Assembly: GCF_013389595.1 (NCBI RefSeq)
Contig: NZ_CP058306.1
Span: forward strand, 2,604,001 to 2,668,000
DNA from: Flavobacterium sp. I3-2
GTDB lineage: Bacteria; Bacteroidota; Bacteroidia; Flavobacteriales; Flavobacteriaceae
Reading direction: 5' to 3'
Length of the DNA: 64,000 nucleotides
This document shows positions 9,354 through 18,579 of this stretch, piece by piece. The first letter of the stretch is position 1; each line of letters starts with the position of its first letter. The translations under genes were made by a program, and so were the position numbers. The notes beneath the pieces were generated by a model. It searched no databases. It saw nothing but the letters and a program-made list of their open reading frames with translations, and had not been told where the DNA came from.

Positions 9354-10121
9354 GTGAAAATATATTTTTTAGGAACAGGTACATCTCAAGGTATTCCAGT
9401 AATTGCAAACAATTCTCCTGTTTGTTTAAGTACAGATTTTAAAGATAAAAGATTGCGAACTTCTATTTTTGTTGAATGGGATAATTCAATTTTTCAAATA
9501 GATTGTGGTCCTGATTTTAGGCAACAAATGTTAGTTTCAAAATGCCCAAAAATAGATGCTATTTTGTTTACACACGAACACGCAGATCACACTGCTGGTT
9601 TTGATGACATTAGACCATTTTGCTTTTTACAAAAAAAAGCAATACCTATTTATGCTCAACAACGTGTAATTAATGAATTAAAAAAGCGTTTTGAATATGT
9701 TTTTGAAACTGAAAATAGATATCCTGGCGCACCTTCAGTCGAAGTAAATGTTATTGATGAACATAATTCTTTCAAAGTTCAAGGTAAAATAATTACTCCT
9801 ATTTCTGTTTTACATGGCGACTTACCAATTCTTGGTTATCGATTTGATAAATTTGCATATTTAACAGATGTAAAATATATTACAGATGAGAATTTAATTA
9901 AACTACAAAACCTTGAAGTTTTAGTACTTAATGCGTTAAGAATTACAGAACATCCAACTCATAATAATCTCGAAGAAGCTTTAGAATTTATCAAAATTAT
10001 AAAACCTAAAAAAGCTTTTTTGACTCACATTGGATTTCAATTAGGTTTTCACGAAGAAGTTCAAAAAAGTTTACCAAAAAACGTATATTTGGCATATGAT
10101 AATTTACAATTAACAATTTAA
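9354..10121 (+). CDS. MBL-fold metallohydrolase, PhnP-like
   Basis: 255 residues of the metallo-beta-lactamase fold. The metal motif THEHADHTAGFDD (HxHxDH) is intact, and further ligands appear in SVLHGDL and LTHIGFQLG. The early GTGTSQGIPVI loop is typical of the group that includes PhnP and cyclic-phosphate phosphodiesterases, so a phosphodiester substrate is likely. The start chosen is GTG at 9354, because the beta strand KIYFLGTGTS begins there and no ATG is available upstream in frame. It ends one base before the next gene. Confidence 0.82.
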   Translation: MKIYFLGTGTSQGIPVIANNSPVCLSTDFKDKRLRTSIFVEWDNSIFQIDCGPDFRQQMLVSKCPKIDAILFTHEHADHTAGFDDIRPFCFLQKKAIPIYAQQRVINELKKRFEYVFETENRYPGAPSVEVNVIDEHNSFKVQGKIITPISVLHGDLPILGYRFDKFAYLTDVKYITDENLIKLQNLEVLVLNALRITEHPTHNNLEEALEFIKIIKPKKAFLTHIGFQLGFHEEVQKSLPKNVYLAYDNLQLTI

Positions 10122-10122
10122 A

Positions 10123-10590
10123 ATGAGACAACTATATTTGTACCTTTTCATCTTTTCATTACTTATTAATGTTTTTCAATATGTAAACGATTCTAAAGTT
10201 TTAGAAGGAAAAGACAAAGAAATTGAAAAAGCAAAAACACTAAACGATTCATTAAAGATTTATAAAAACATGTTCAAAGAAGCAAGTTATTTTTCTATTG
10301 ATGAAAATAAAAATGCTCAAAAGAAATTCGGTGATTATAGCTATGAAGATGTTATGAAAAAAGTATTATTGGATTTAACAACTTTAAATACTCAAGAAGG
10401 AGGAAATCCATTATTGCCTACAGCTACAGACGGAAGTAAAACTTTGATTAGAAAAGCAAGTGTTTTAAATCATCAATGGATTATTCTAGATTATTCAAAT
10501 GATTCAGAGGTAGGAGAAATGTTGATTGAATATACATTTGATCCTAATGAGTTTACAACTTTTAAAGTTATAGAAAATACAAAATACTAA
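10123..10590 (+). CDS. Membrane-anchored protein of unknown function
   Basis: 155 residues. One N-terminal hydrophobic segment (LYLFIFSLLINVFQYV), then a charged helical stretch (KVLEGKDKEIEKAKTLNDS), then a soluble domain. The C-terminus (HQWIILDYSNDSEVGEMLIEYTF) looks like a compact beta fold. Its ATG begins one base after the stop of the MBL gene, so the two are translationally coupled. No family recognised; conserved-looking flavobacterial hypothetical. Confidence 0.65.
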   Translation: MRQLYLYLFIFSLLINVFQYVNDSKVLEGKDKEIEKAKTLNDSLKIYKNMFKEASYFSIDENKNAQKKFGDYSYEDVMKKVLLDLTTLNTQEGGNPLLPTATDGSKTLIRKASVLNHQWIILDYSNDSEVGEMLIEYTFDPNEFTTFKVIENTKY

Positions 10591-10656
10591 TAAATTCTTT
10601 CTTGATATTGCTTTTATAATTTGAATAGAGGAAAGAGTTTTTGTTTATGTTATAAG

Positions 10657-10684
10657 AAAATAGAACCATATTCAGGTTCTATTT
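10657..10684. terminator. Bidirectional terminator
   Basis: Stem AAAATAGAACC / GGTTCTATTTT with a 6-base loop and T/A tails on both sides. It sits between the convergent genes ending at 10590 and 10696. Confidence 0.85.
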
Positions 10685-10695
10685 TTTTATATTTT

Positions 10696-11343
10696 TTATT
10701 CTTCAATTATAAAACGCTTGAAGTCAAAGAAGTTTTGAGGAGCTACACCATGGCCAACATTATATTCATGATACTCATGTTTAATATTTAAAAGTTTTAA
10801 TACTTCAGGATTTTTTCTAGCCCATTCAATCGGAATAACTTGATCAACGCTTCCGTGAGAAACGAAAAATTTTAATTCAGAATGATCATTATTCTCGTAT
10901 CCTTCTTTTATAATATTTGGATTAAAATAACCACTTAAGGCAACAACTTTATTAATTTTTGCTGGATAAGATAGAGCTACAGCATAACTCAAAATGGCAC
11001 CTTGACTAAATCCAATCAAATTTATATTCTTAGAGTCTATTGGATAGTTTTCTAATAATTCATCTATAAATGAAACAATTAAATCTCTAGATTCAATTGC
11101 TTGTTCATCATTAGAAAATTTATTCATGTTAGCATCAAAATCAATGGCGTACCACGCATTTCCATAAGGCGGAAGAGGGTAGGGAGCACGAGCAGATATG
11201 ATGTAATAATTTTCGGGTAATTCAGATGCAAAAGAAAATAAATCTTCTTCATTACTTCCGTAACCATGTAAAAGTAGAAGTAAGGGATTTTTATCTAAAA
11301 TTACTTTTGGTTCTTTAATTAAATATTCTAGAGATAAAGACAT
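10696..11343 (-). CDS. Phospholipase/carboxylesterase family alpha/beta-hydrolase
   Basis: 215 residues of the YpfH/EstB-like serine hydrolase family. LLLLHGYGSNEEDLF forms the oxyanion region, IGFSQGAIL is the nucleophile elbow with Ser in GxSxG, DQVIP supplies the Asp and VGHGVAP the His. All triad residues are present. Probably a cytoplasmic carboxylesterase; the substrate is unknown. First codon ATG at 11343, three bases downstream of the small membrane-protein gene, forming a three-gene run with the dihydroorotase homologue. Confidence 0.85.
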   Translation of the reverse strand: MSLSLEYLIKEPKVILDKNPLLLLLHGYGSNEEDLFSFASELPENYYIISARAPYPLPPYGNAWYAIDFDANMNKFSNDEQAIESRDLIVSFIDELLENYPIDSKNINLIGFSQGAILSYAVALSYPAKINKVVALSGYFNPNIIKEGYENNDHSELKFFVSHGSVDQVIPIEWARKNPEVLKLLNIKHEYHEYNVGHGVAPQNFFDFKRFIIEE

Positions 11344-11346
11344 AAT

Positions 11347-11670
11347 TTATTTTTTACGACTAAACATTTTTTGAAAAACAGGTCCAATTATTGGTAATAA
11401 ATTGTATTTATTAGTTATTGCTCCCATAAAACTGTAAAGCCATATAATGAAAATAAATAAATAAAAAGCATACATAGCTGAAGCGTATTGTACAAAACCC
11501 ATCAAGGCACCAATTAATAAGAAAATGATGGTAATTCCAAAATTTTGACGAATATAAAATGAGCCAAATGGATCTTTCTGTTCTTCGTTAATAAAAAGTG
11601 CAATTATTGGACCTAAAAAAAATAGGTGAGAAACGATTGCAGCAAGTTTTCCGTCTTGATGAATTTTCAT
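11347..11670 (-). CDS. DUF4870-like small membrane protein
   Basis: 107 residues with three to four hydrophobic segments (LAAIVSHLFFLGPIIALFI, ITIIFLLIGALMGFV, FYLFIFIIWLYSFMGAI). The N-terminal HQDGKLAAIVSHL ... QNF pattern and the terminal LPIIGPVF fit the DUF4870/Tic20-like group of bacterial membrane proteins. No function is established. The gene starts directly after the stop of the upstream gene, indicating translational coupling. Confidence 0.75.
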   Translation of the reverse strand: MKIHQDGKLAAIVSHLFFLGPIIALFINEEQKDPFGSFYIRQNFGITIIFLLIGALMGFVQYASAMYAFYLFIFIIWLYSFMGAITNKYNLLPIIGPVFQKMFSRKK

Positions 11671-12924
11671 TTATTCTTTTATATTTAAAATTCCGTTGTT
11701 ATAAATTCCATAAACCGAACCTCTCATTTTTTGATTTAAGAAAGCTGAATTTTGAGATTTTGATAGTATGTTTTCTTTCTTAAAAACTGTATTACCTTCA
11801 GGGTTAAAAAGTGAAAAACATGCTTTTTGATTTATATCAATCGTTGGATTTTCTATCTCAAAAATTGATTTTGTTGCATTTAATTTTTCAACGACAACTT
11901 CTAGAGGTAGAACATTTGACAAAGCTCCGAAAGCAGATTCTAAACCAATAGTTCCGTCTTTAGCCATATCAAATTCCATTTTTTTATGTTCGATATCTAA
12001 TGGATGATGATCAGATGTAATACAATCTATAGTTCCGTCTAAAACGCCATTAATTAATGCTTGTCTGTGTTCTTCAGTTCTAATCGGAGGATTTACTTTA
12101 TAACGTGTATCAAAATCAGTTAAAACCTCATCAGTTAAAACTAAATTGTGAACCGCAACACTACAAGTAACTTGTAAACCTTTGGCTTTTGCTTCTCTTA
12201 TTAAATCAACAGATTTAGCAGTGCTTATTGTAGGAATATGCATTTTACCGCCTGTATATTCTAATAAGAAAAGATTTCTTGCTAAAACCACTTCTTCAGC
12301 TAAGGCAGGAATTCCTTTTAAACCTAATTTAGTAGAAGTGATACCTTCGTGCACAACGCCTTTTCCTTTTATTGTTGCATCACTACTAAAAGCTAAAATC
12401 AACGCATTAAAATCTTGACTATATTGTAAAGCAATTTTTAATAAATTGGCGTTGTCAATAGATTTTTTATAATCGCCAAATGCAATTGCTCCAGCGTTTT
12501 TCATATCAAACATTTCAGCAATATCTTTACCTTCTTGTTGTTTTGTTAAAGCTCCTATCGGATTTAATGTTGTTGCTTTACCAAATGCTTTAGATCTAAC
12601 AAATGAAACTATCGTTTGGTTATCAATAACCGGATTTGTATTAGGTTGCAATGCAATGTTTGTAAAGCCACTTTTTGCAGCAACTTCTAGACCATTGTTT
12701 ATCGTTTCTCTTTCTTCAAAACCAGGTTCTCCTAAAGCAACAGAACTATCCATCCAACCTTTTGAAATATGTAAATTATCTAAAATTAAATTTTTAATAT
12801 TATTATCTGTGATAGTGGAATCAATTTCAGTAATAATATTATTTAGAATTTTAATGTCAACTTTTTGATTATGAAAAGGACTTGAAGGGTCAATAACAAT
12901 TGCATTTTTTATTAGTAAATCCAT
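11671..12924 (-). CDS. Dihydroorotase homologue lacking metal-binding histidines
   Basis: 417 residues of the amidohydrolase superfamily, closest in pattern to class I dihydroorotase (PyrC), which closes carbamoyl-aspartate to dihydroorotate in pyrimidine synthesis. The fold landmarks are present: GEPGFEERE, LQPNTNPV, a long central barrel, and CITSDHHPLD near residue 320. But the canonical D-x-H-x-H-L-R-E-P-G metal motif reads D-S-S-V-A-L-G-E-P-G at 59-68, so both His ligands and the substrate Arg are gone. This is expected of a non-catalytic pseudo-dihydroorotase of the kind known to support aspartate transcarbamoylase elsewhere. A working PyrC should exist elsewhere in the genome. Confidence 0.8.
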   Translation of the reverse strand: MDLLIKNAIVIDPSSPFHNQKVDIKILNNIITEIDSTITDNNIKNLILDNLHISKGWMDSSVALGEPGFEERETINNGLEVAAKSGFTNIALQPNTNPVIDNQTIVSFVRSKAFGKATTLNPIGALTKQQEGKDIAEMFDMKNAGAIAFGDYKKSIDNANLLKIALQYSQDFNALILAFSSDATIKGKGVVHEGITSTKLGLKGIPALAEEVVLARNLFLLEYTGGKMHIPTISTAKSVDLIREAKAKGLQVTCSVAVHNLVLTDEVLTDFDTRYKVNPPIRTEEHRQALINGVLDGTIDCITSDHHPLDIEHKKMEFDMAKDGTIGLESAFGALSNVLPLEVVVEKLNATKSIFEIENPTIDINQKACFSLFNPEGNTVFKKENILSKSQNSAFLNQKMRGSVYGIYNNGILNIKE

Positions 12925-13013
12925 TGATATGATTAGAGTTTATGTTGTGTATATTATGATTACAAAATTACATTTTATTCTTTAAAAGACAAGGATGTGA
13001 ACTTTAAGAATAA

Positions 13014-13045
13014 AAAAAATAATACCTAAAAAGATATTATTTTTT
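13014..13045 (-). terminator. AT-rich stem-loop overlapping a stop codon
   Basis: AAAAAATAATA pairs with TATTATTTTTT around a 10-base loop and covers the TAA of the gene ending at 13037. A terminator for the minus-strand gene is likely. Confidence 0.55.
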
Positions 13046-13780
13046 CTCAATATTATAAACTTGAAAACATTCGTTCAAGGCGTTAAAAATTTGATAATCC
13101 GAAGCTGTGTAAATAAAACGCTCTGTATGATTGCAATTTTGAAGTACTTTTACGATGTCGTCTTTAGGAATATTTAATAAAGCAGAAACCGTTTCACGAT
13201 CAAATTTGGTTTTCATCATTTCAATTAATTCGGATTCTTGTTTTAATTTTTCAATTTTTTTAGAATTAACTGAGTTCTTTTTGAATGAATTATAAATGGC
13301 ATCAACAGGATTTAATTTAGGTGTGAAAGTTGTTGAAAATTCAGCAGGTTTGAATTGTTTGTAATAGTAATAATCATTTAATTCAATAAGTTTAGTATCA
13401 ACCTGAAGAAAACCAGTTAGTTTTAATGTACTAATGTACATTTCGTCTAAAGTTGTTGAATTATCTTTTATATAAACTGTCATTGAAGCGTTTTTCAACC
13501 AATCATTTGTAACTTTTAATTTTAAAGACCGATAACCTTCAGAAGAGAAGTGTAGTGAATCATTCAAATTAGCTTCAATCTCAAAATATCCATTTTGATC
13601 AGATTTAGAAACTTTTAATGAGTTCAAATTGATAATGTTTATTCCTTGTTCGGAATATTTGGTTAATTCGTTAATGATATTTCCTTTTACAACTTGTTTT
13701 TGAGCTGATGCTGAAAGAGTTGCAACTAAAAAAAATAAAACTGTAAAATATCTCATAAATGCTTTTAAAGAGTTACTCAA
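13037..13780 (-). CDS. Secreted protein with carboxypeptidase-like regulatory domain
   Basis: 247 residues. An N-terminal hydrophobic segment ending ATLSASA-QK suggests Sec export with signal peptidase I cleavage. Residues about 28-110 (VVKGNIINELTKYSEQGINIINL ... DQNGYFEIEA) form a CarboxypepD_reg/DUF4480-like domain seen at the start of TonB-dependent receptors and stand-alone in Bacteroidota. The C-terminal half is helical and charged with no recognised domain. Function unknown, likely periplasmic or outer-membrane associated. Confidence 0.75.
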   Translation of the reverse strand: MSNSLKAFMRYFTVLFFLVATLSASAQKQVVKGNIINELTKYSEQGINIINLNSLKVSKSDQNGYFEIEANLNDSLHFSSEGYRSLKLKVTNDWLKNASMTVYIKDNSTTLDEMYISTLKLTGFLQVDTKLIELNDYYYYKQFKPAEFSTTFTPKLNPVDAIYNSFKKNSVNSKKIEKLKQESELIEMMKTKFDRETVSALLNIPKDDIVKVLQNCNHTERFIYTASDYQIFNALNECFQVYNIEKK

Positions 13781-13830
13781 AAGTAATAGATATTTTACAG
13801 TTTTATATGTAATTATTAAATAATTAACAA

Positions 13831-15666
13831 TTAATCATTTTTAGTTCTTCTTGGACGATCTCCACGAGTTGAACTTCTTTCATTTCTAGCTGGACGTTCT
13901 TTGTCAAAAGAGCGATTTGAAAAACTTCTGTCTGAAGATCTTCTTTCTCTTCCACCTTCACGATCACCTGAGAATGAACGTCTTCTTTCGCCTCCGAAAC
14001 CTCCTGATGAACGACCACCTCTGTTGTTGTGATCTCTTCTTGAGCTTCTTCCGCCACCTTCATTTGTTGAAATTTCAACATTTACACGACGTCCTTCATG
14101 GTTGATGTTGTTTAAAACTTCCATTACTTTTTCTGCGTGAACAGAATCAGTATTAAAGAAAGAGAATCCTTCTTTTACGTCAACTTTAAATAAATCATCA
14201 CGACCTAAATCTAAAGTTTCACGTAAGAAATCTTTCAAGCTCATCCAGTCAAAATTATCTCTTGCTCCAAGGTTTAAGAAATAACGAGTCGTTCCGTCGT
14301 TTGAAATAGGAGTGCGTTCACCTCTTTCGCCACGTTCACCTCTTTGAGGTTGTAATGCGTCTTGTTTTTTGTAGTATTCAATAAAACGATTGAACTCAAC
14401 AGAGAATACTTTTTTAATTAAATCTTCTTTAGAAATTTCTCCTAAAGATTCCATAATATTAGGTAAGTATTTATCAATTTCAGAATCTACCTCTACATTT
14501 TTAACTTTATTAGCTAAATGTAGTAATTGAATTTCACAGATTTCCATTCCTGTTGGAACAGGTTTTTCAATGAATTTAGTTTTGATGATTCTTTCGATTG
14601 AAGAAATCTTACGTAATTCACTTTTTGTAACAATTACAATAGATGTTCCTGTTTTTCCAGCACGACCAGTACGACCAGAACGGTGATTGTACGTTTCAAT
14701 TTCATCTGGCAATTGATAATTAATTACGTGAGTAATATCATCAACGTCAATTCCACGAGCAGCAACGTCTGTTGCAACTAACATTTGAATTTGACGTCCA
14801 CGGAAAGCTTTCATAACTCCGTCACGTTGTGCTTGAGATAAATCTCCGTGTAAAGCTGCTGCATTGTAACCATCTTCGATAAGTTTTTCTGCTACAGCTT
14901 GTGTGTCTCTTTTTGTTCTACAGAAAACTACCGAGAAAATATCTGGGTTCGCATCTGCTAAACGTTTTAAGGCTTGGTAACGATCACGAGCTCCTACTAA
15001 ATAGAATTCGTGCGAAACGTTAACTGATCCTTGATTTTTGTGTCCTACTGTAATTTCTGTAGGTTTTGTCATGAACTCTCTTGCAATTCTAGCAACTTCT
15101 TGTGGCATTGTTGCAGAGAATAACCATGTTTTTTTGTCTTCTGGAGTATCAGATAAAATAGAAGTAATATCTTCATAGAATCCCATGTTTAACATCTCAT
15201 CAGCCTCGTCTAATACACAAAACTGGATGTTTTTAATGTTTACATAGTTTCTGTTGATCATATCTTGCATACGACCTGGAGTAGCAACAATAATTTGTGC
15301 TCCACGTTTAACCTCTTTGGCTTGTTCTGTAATACTCGCCCCACCATAAACCGCTACAGTATGTAAACCTTTTACATACTTTGAATATTGCTTAATCTCA
15401 TTAGTGATTTGCAAACATAATTCTCTCGTTGGAGATAAAATTAAAGCTTGAGTGCTTTTATTTTCTGCGTCAATCTTTTGAATTAAAGGAAAACCAAACG
15501 CCGCTGTTTTTCCTGTTCCCGTTTGTGCTAATGCAACAATGTCAATATCCTGATCCAATAATAGGGGAATCGCTTTTTCCTGTACCTCAGACGGATTTTC
15601 AAACCCCATGTCCTTAATCGCCATCAAAAGCGACTCATTTAATCCTAATTGTTCGAATTTATTCAT
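13831..15666 (-). CDS. DEAD-box RNA helicase with DbpA-like domain and RG-rich tail
   Basis: 611 residues of the DeaD/CsdA type, which remodels structured RNA and ribosome intermediates using ATP. The N-terminal Q-motif region (FEQLGL ... GFENPSEVQEKAIP) leads to Walker A AQTGTGKT, motif Ia PTRELCLQ, motif II DEAD, motif III SAT and motif VI HRSGRTGRAGK. Residues about 465-545 form the DbpA RNA-binding RRM-like domain. The last about 65 residues are Arg/Gly/Ser-rich (RGGRSSGGFGGERRR), an RNA-binding tail common to cold-shock helicases. Monocistronic by position. A shorter second DEAD-box gene lies at 21558. Confidence 0.92.
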   Translation of the reverse strand: MNKFEQLGLNESLLMAIKDMGFENPSEVQEKAIPLLLDQDIDIVALAQTGTGKTAAFGFPLIQKIDAENKSTQALILSPTRELCLQITNEIKQYSKYVKGLHTVAVYGGASITEQAKEVKRGAQIIVATPGRMQDMINRNYVNIKNIQFCVLDEADEMLNMGFYEDITSILSDTPEDKKTWLFSATMPQEVARIAREFMTKPTEITVGHKNQGSVNVSHEFYLVGARDRYQALKRLADANPDIFSVVFCRTKRDTQAVAEKLIEDGYNAAALHGDLSQAQRDGVMKAFRGRQIQMLVATDVAARGIDVDDITHVINYQLPDEIETYNHRSGRTGRAGKTGTSIVIVTKSELRKISSIERIIKTKFIEKPVPTGMEICEIQLLHLANKVKNVEVDSEIDKYLPNIMESLGEISKEDLIKKVFSVEFNRFIEYYKKQDALQPQRGERGERGERTPISNDGTTRYFLNLGARDNFDWMSLKDFLRETLDLGRDDLFKVDVKEGFSFFNTDSVHAEKVMEVLNNINHEGRRVNVEISTNEGGGRSSRRDHNNRGGRSSGGFGGERRRSFSGDREGGRERRSSDRSFSNRSFDKERPARNERSSTRGDRPRRTKND

Positions 15667-15762
15667 ATAAAATTTAAAATAGCCACAAATGTAATGCTTA
15701 TAATCGATACAGAACTATTTTTTATTGAATATTTAATAAAAAATTCTTATATATCGACCCTT

Positions 15763-16338
15763 TTATTGCTTATTCAGAAAATCAATTAATTGTTTAACTG
15801 CTAATCCTCTATGACTTATTTTAATCTTTTCATCTAAATTCATTTCAGCAAAAGTCTTATTAAAATTATTGGCAGTAAAAATAGGATCGTAGCCAAAACC
15901 ATTTGTTCCAATTTTCTCAGTTCCAATTGTACCCTCAACAATTCCAGTAAATAAATGTTGTTGATTGTTTAAATTTAAAGCAATTACGGTTTTAAAATGT
16001 GCGTTACGATTTTCAATGTTTTCTAGATTTTTTAAGACCTTGTCCATGTTGTCATTAGAATCTTTGTGTTCACCTGCATATCGAGCCGAATAAACTCCAG
16101 GTTCGTTGTTTAAAGCTTCGATTTCTAAACCTGTATCGTCGGCAAAACAAGGTAAATTGTATTTTTCGGTAACGTAATTTGCTTTTAAAATGGCATTTCC
16201 TTCGATAGTTTCTGCTGTTTCTGGAATATCTTCGTAACAACCGATGTCTTCTAAACTAACCAATTCAATCTCCTTCGGAAGTTGATTTTTTATTTCTTGA
16301 ATCTTATTTTTATTGTTTGATGCAAATACAATTTTCAT
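15763..16338 (-). CDS. rdgB: Non-canonical purine NTP pyrophosphatase (RdgB/HAM1)
   Basis: Hydrolyses dITP, ITP and XTP to monophosphates, keeping deaminated purines out of nucleic acids. The start is ATG at 16338, giving the family N-terminus MKIVFASNNKNKIQEI; a longer frame exists upstream but overlaps recG. It also has FADDTGLEIEAL, PGVYSARYAG, GTNGFGYDPIF and the terminal KISHRGLAVKQL, all intact. 191 residues, normal length. Start codon lies 2 bases after the recG stop, so it is coupled to recG in a DNA-integrity operon. Confidence 0.93.
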   Translation of the reverse strand: MKIVFASNNKNKIQEIKNQLPKEIELVSLEDIGCYEDIPETAETIEGNAILKANYVTEKYNLPCFADDTGLEIEALNNEPGVYSARYAGEHKDSNDNMDKVLKNLENIENRNAHFKTVIALNLNNQQHLFTGIVEGTIGTEKIGTNGFGYDPIFTANNFNKTFAEMNLDEKIKISHRGLAVKQLIDFLNKQ

Positions 16339-16340
16339 AA

Positions 16341-18449
16341 TTAACTGATATAATTCCAAATATTATTTTTTTCGGACATTTTTTGTAAGATACTTTTTAA
16401 TGTCTGATTTTGTTCCTTTTCTAAATTGATGTCGTCTTTTAAAATTTCAATTGCTTTATGACGTGCAAGTTTTAAAATCTCTTGGTCTTTAATTAAGTCG
16501 GCAATTCGTAAATTGAGAACGCCACTTTGTTGTTTCCCCATGATATCACCTGGACCACGAAGTTTTAAATCGACTTCGGCAATTTCAAATCCATCGTTTG
16601 TTTTGACCATTGTTTCCATTCTGACTTTGGTATCGTCGCTTAATTTATTACCGGTCATTAAAATACAATAACTTTGTTCCGCACCACGTCCAACTCGACC
16701 GCGCAGCTGATGTAATTGAGAAAGTCCAAAACGTTCGGCACTTTCTATAATCATCACCGATGCATTTGGAACATTTACACCAACTTCAATCACGGTTGTT
16801 GCTACCATAATGTTGGTTTCGCCTTTTACAAACCGTTCCATTTCGGCATCTTTTTCTTTCGGAGTCATTTGCCCGTGAACAATGCTGACACTATATTGAG
16901 GTAACGGAAAATCTCTTGAAATTCCTTCGTAACCTTCCATTAAATTTTTATAATCTAACTTTTCACTTTCTTGAATTAACGGATAAACAATATAAACTTG
17001 ACGTCCTATAGCAATTTCTTCTCGAATAAAATGCCAAACGCGCAGGCGTTTTCCTTCAAAAAAATGTAAGGTTTGAATGGGTTTTCTACCTGGTGGAAGT
17101 TCATCGATTACCGAAACATCTAAATCTCCATACAAACTCATCGCTAAAGTACGTGGAATAGGCGTGGCCGTCATTACTAAAATATGAGGAGGAATAACAT
17201 TTTTCTTCCAAAGTTTAGAACGCTGCTCAACTCCAAATCTGTGCTGTTCATCTATAATGGCTAATCCTAAATTCTTAAACACAACTTTGTCTTCAAGTAA
17301 AGCATGTGTTCCGATTAAAATCTGAAGTTCACCATTTTCAAGTTTTTCGTGAATTACTTTGCGTTCTTTTGTTTTTGCAGAACCGGTTAAAATACCAACA
17401 TGAATCCCAACTTTATCTGCTAATTCTTTAATTCCGATATAATGTTGATTGGCTAAAATCTCAGTCGGAGCCATCAAACAAGCTTGATAACCATTATCTA
17501 ATGCCAAAAGCATGGCCATAAAACCGACAATGGTTTTTCCGGCACCTACATCGCCTTGTAACAAACGATTCATTTGTGCGGGATTTCCCATATCAGAACG
17601 AATCTCTTTTAAAACGCGTTTTTGTGCGTTTGTCAACGGAAAAGGTAAATGTTCGTTGTAAAATGAATTGAAATATGCACCAACCTTTTCAAACGGAAAA
17701 CCTTGAATTTTTTGTTTCCGAACAATATTTTTTGAAAGCAATTGCAGTTGTAAGAAAAATAATTCTTCAAATTTTAAGCGAAATTGTGCTTGCGAAAGCA
17801 GTTCAGAATTCTGTGGAAAATGAATGTTTAAGAAAGCTTCATTTTTTGGAAGTAATCTCAATTCGTTTATCAAAGTAATCGGAAAAACTTCGGTAAAATA
17901 ATTCTGAGTCTCTATAAAAACCTGTTGCATCATTTTATTAATGCTTCGGTTTGTAATATTTTTTTGAACCAGTTTTTCTGTTGAAGGATACACCGGTTGC
18001 ATTCCCGAACGGATATTTTGTTTGTGTTCTGAAAGTAACTCCATTTCTGGATGTGGCATCGAAAAACTGCCGTTGAAATGATTGAGTTTTCCAAAAATTA
18101 CATAAGGTGTATTTAGTTGAATGTTTTCTTTAATCCATTTGAAACCTTGAAACCAAATAAGTTCCATTTTTCCGGTTTCGTCCATAAAAGTTGCAACAAA
18201 TCTTTTTCCACGTTTTTGTTCTACTGTTTTTAAATGGATGATTTTTCCAATGATTTGAATTTCAGATGTTAACTGATAATGTAATTCGTTGATTTTATAA
18301 TATTTAGTTCGGTCTAAATATCTGTTCGGATAAAAATTTAATAAATCTTTAAAAGTGAAAATTTGCAATTCTTTTTTTAAGATATCTCCACGTTGTGGAC
18401 CAACACCTTTTAAGTATTCGATTGGAGTATCTAAAATTGAATTTTGCAT
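16341..18449 (-). CDS. recG: ATP-dependent DNA helicase RecG
   Basis: Branch-migrating helicase that processes stalled forks and recombination intermediates. 702 residues. The N-terminal wedge/OB domain is followed by Walker A GDVGAGKT, DEQHRFGV (DEQH box), MTATPIPRTLAM, and the late helicase motifs VEVGVNVPNA and QLRGRVGRG. The family's C-terminal LNLRIADLIKD block is present. It is the first gene of the recG-rdgB pair; ATG at 18449. Confidence 0.95.
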   Translation of the reverse strand: MQNSILDTPIEYLKGVGPQRGDILKKELQIFTFKDLLNFYPNRYLDRTKYYKINELHYQLTSEIQIIGKIIHLKTVEQKRGKRFVATFMDETGKMELIWFQGFKWIKENIQLNTPYVIFGKLNHFNGSFSMPHPEMELLSEHKQNIRSGMQPVYPSTEKLVQKNITNRSINKMMQQVFIETQNYFTEVFPITLINELRLLPKNEAFLNIHFPQNSELLSQAQFRLKFEELFFLQLQLLSKNIVRKQKIQGFPFEKVGAYFNSFYNEHLPFPLTNAQKRVLKEIRSDMGNPAQMNRLLQGDVGAGKTIVGFMAMLLALDNGYQACLMAPTEILANQHYIGIKELADKVGIHVGILTGSAKTKERKVIHEKLENGELQILIGTHALLEDKVVFKNLGLAIIDEQHRFGVEQRSKLWKKNVIPPHILVMTATPIPRTLAMSLYGDLDVSVIDELPPGRKPIQTLHFFEGKRLRVWHFIREEIAIGRQVYIVYPLIQESEKLDYKNLMEGYEGISRDFPLPQYSVSIVHGQMTPKEKDAEMERFVKGETNIMVATTVIEVGVNVPNASVMIIESAERFGLSQLHQLRGRVGRGAEQSYCILMTGNKLSDDTKVRMETMVKTNDGFEIAEVDLKLRGPGDIMGKQQSGVLNLRIADLIKDQEILKLARHKAIEILKDDINLEKEQNQTLKSILQKMSEKNNIWNYIS

Positions 18450-18579
18450 ATGATTTTTAAATAGGCTAATTTAAAGTAAAGTTTCCAAATCTCAAAAAAC
18501 ATCTAATTTGTGAATGTTAATTTTTATTTCACGAAATAAATTATATTTTTATATTAAATTAACTAACTAAATTATTTAT

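Noticed and set aside
13824..14081. 85-codon minus-strand frame inside the helicase 3' end
   Set aside because: Shadow of the Arg/Gly-rich tail of the DEAD-box helicase in another frame.
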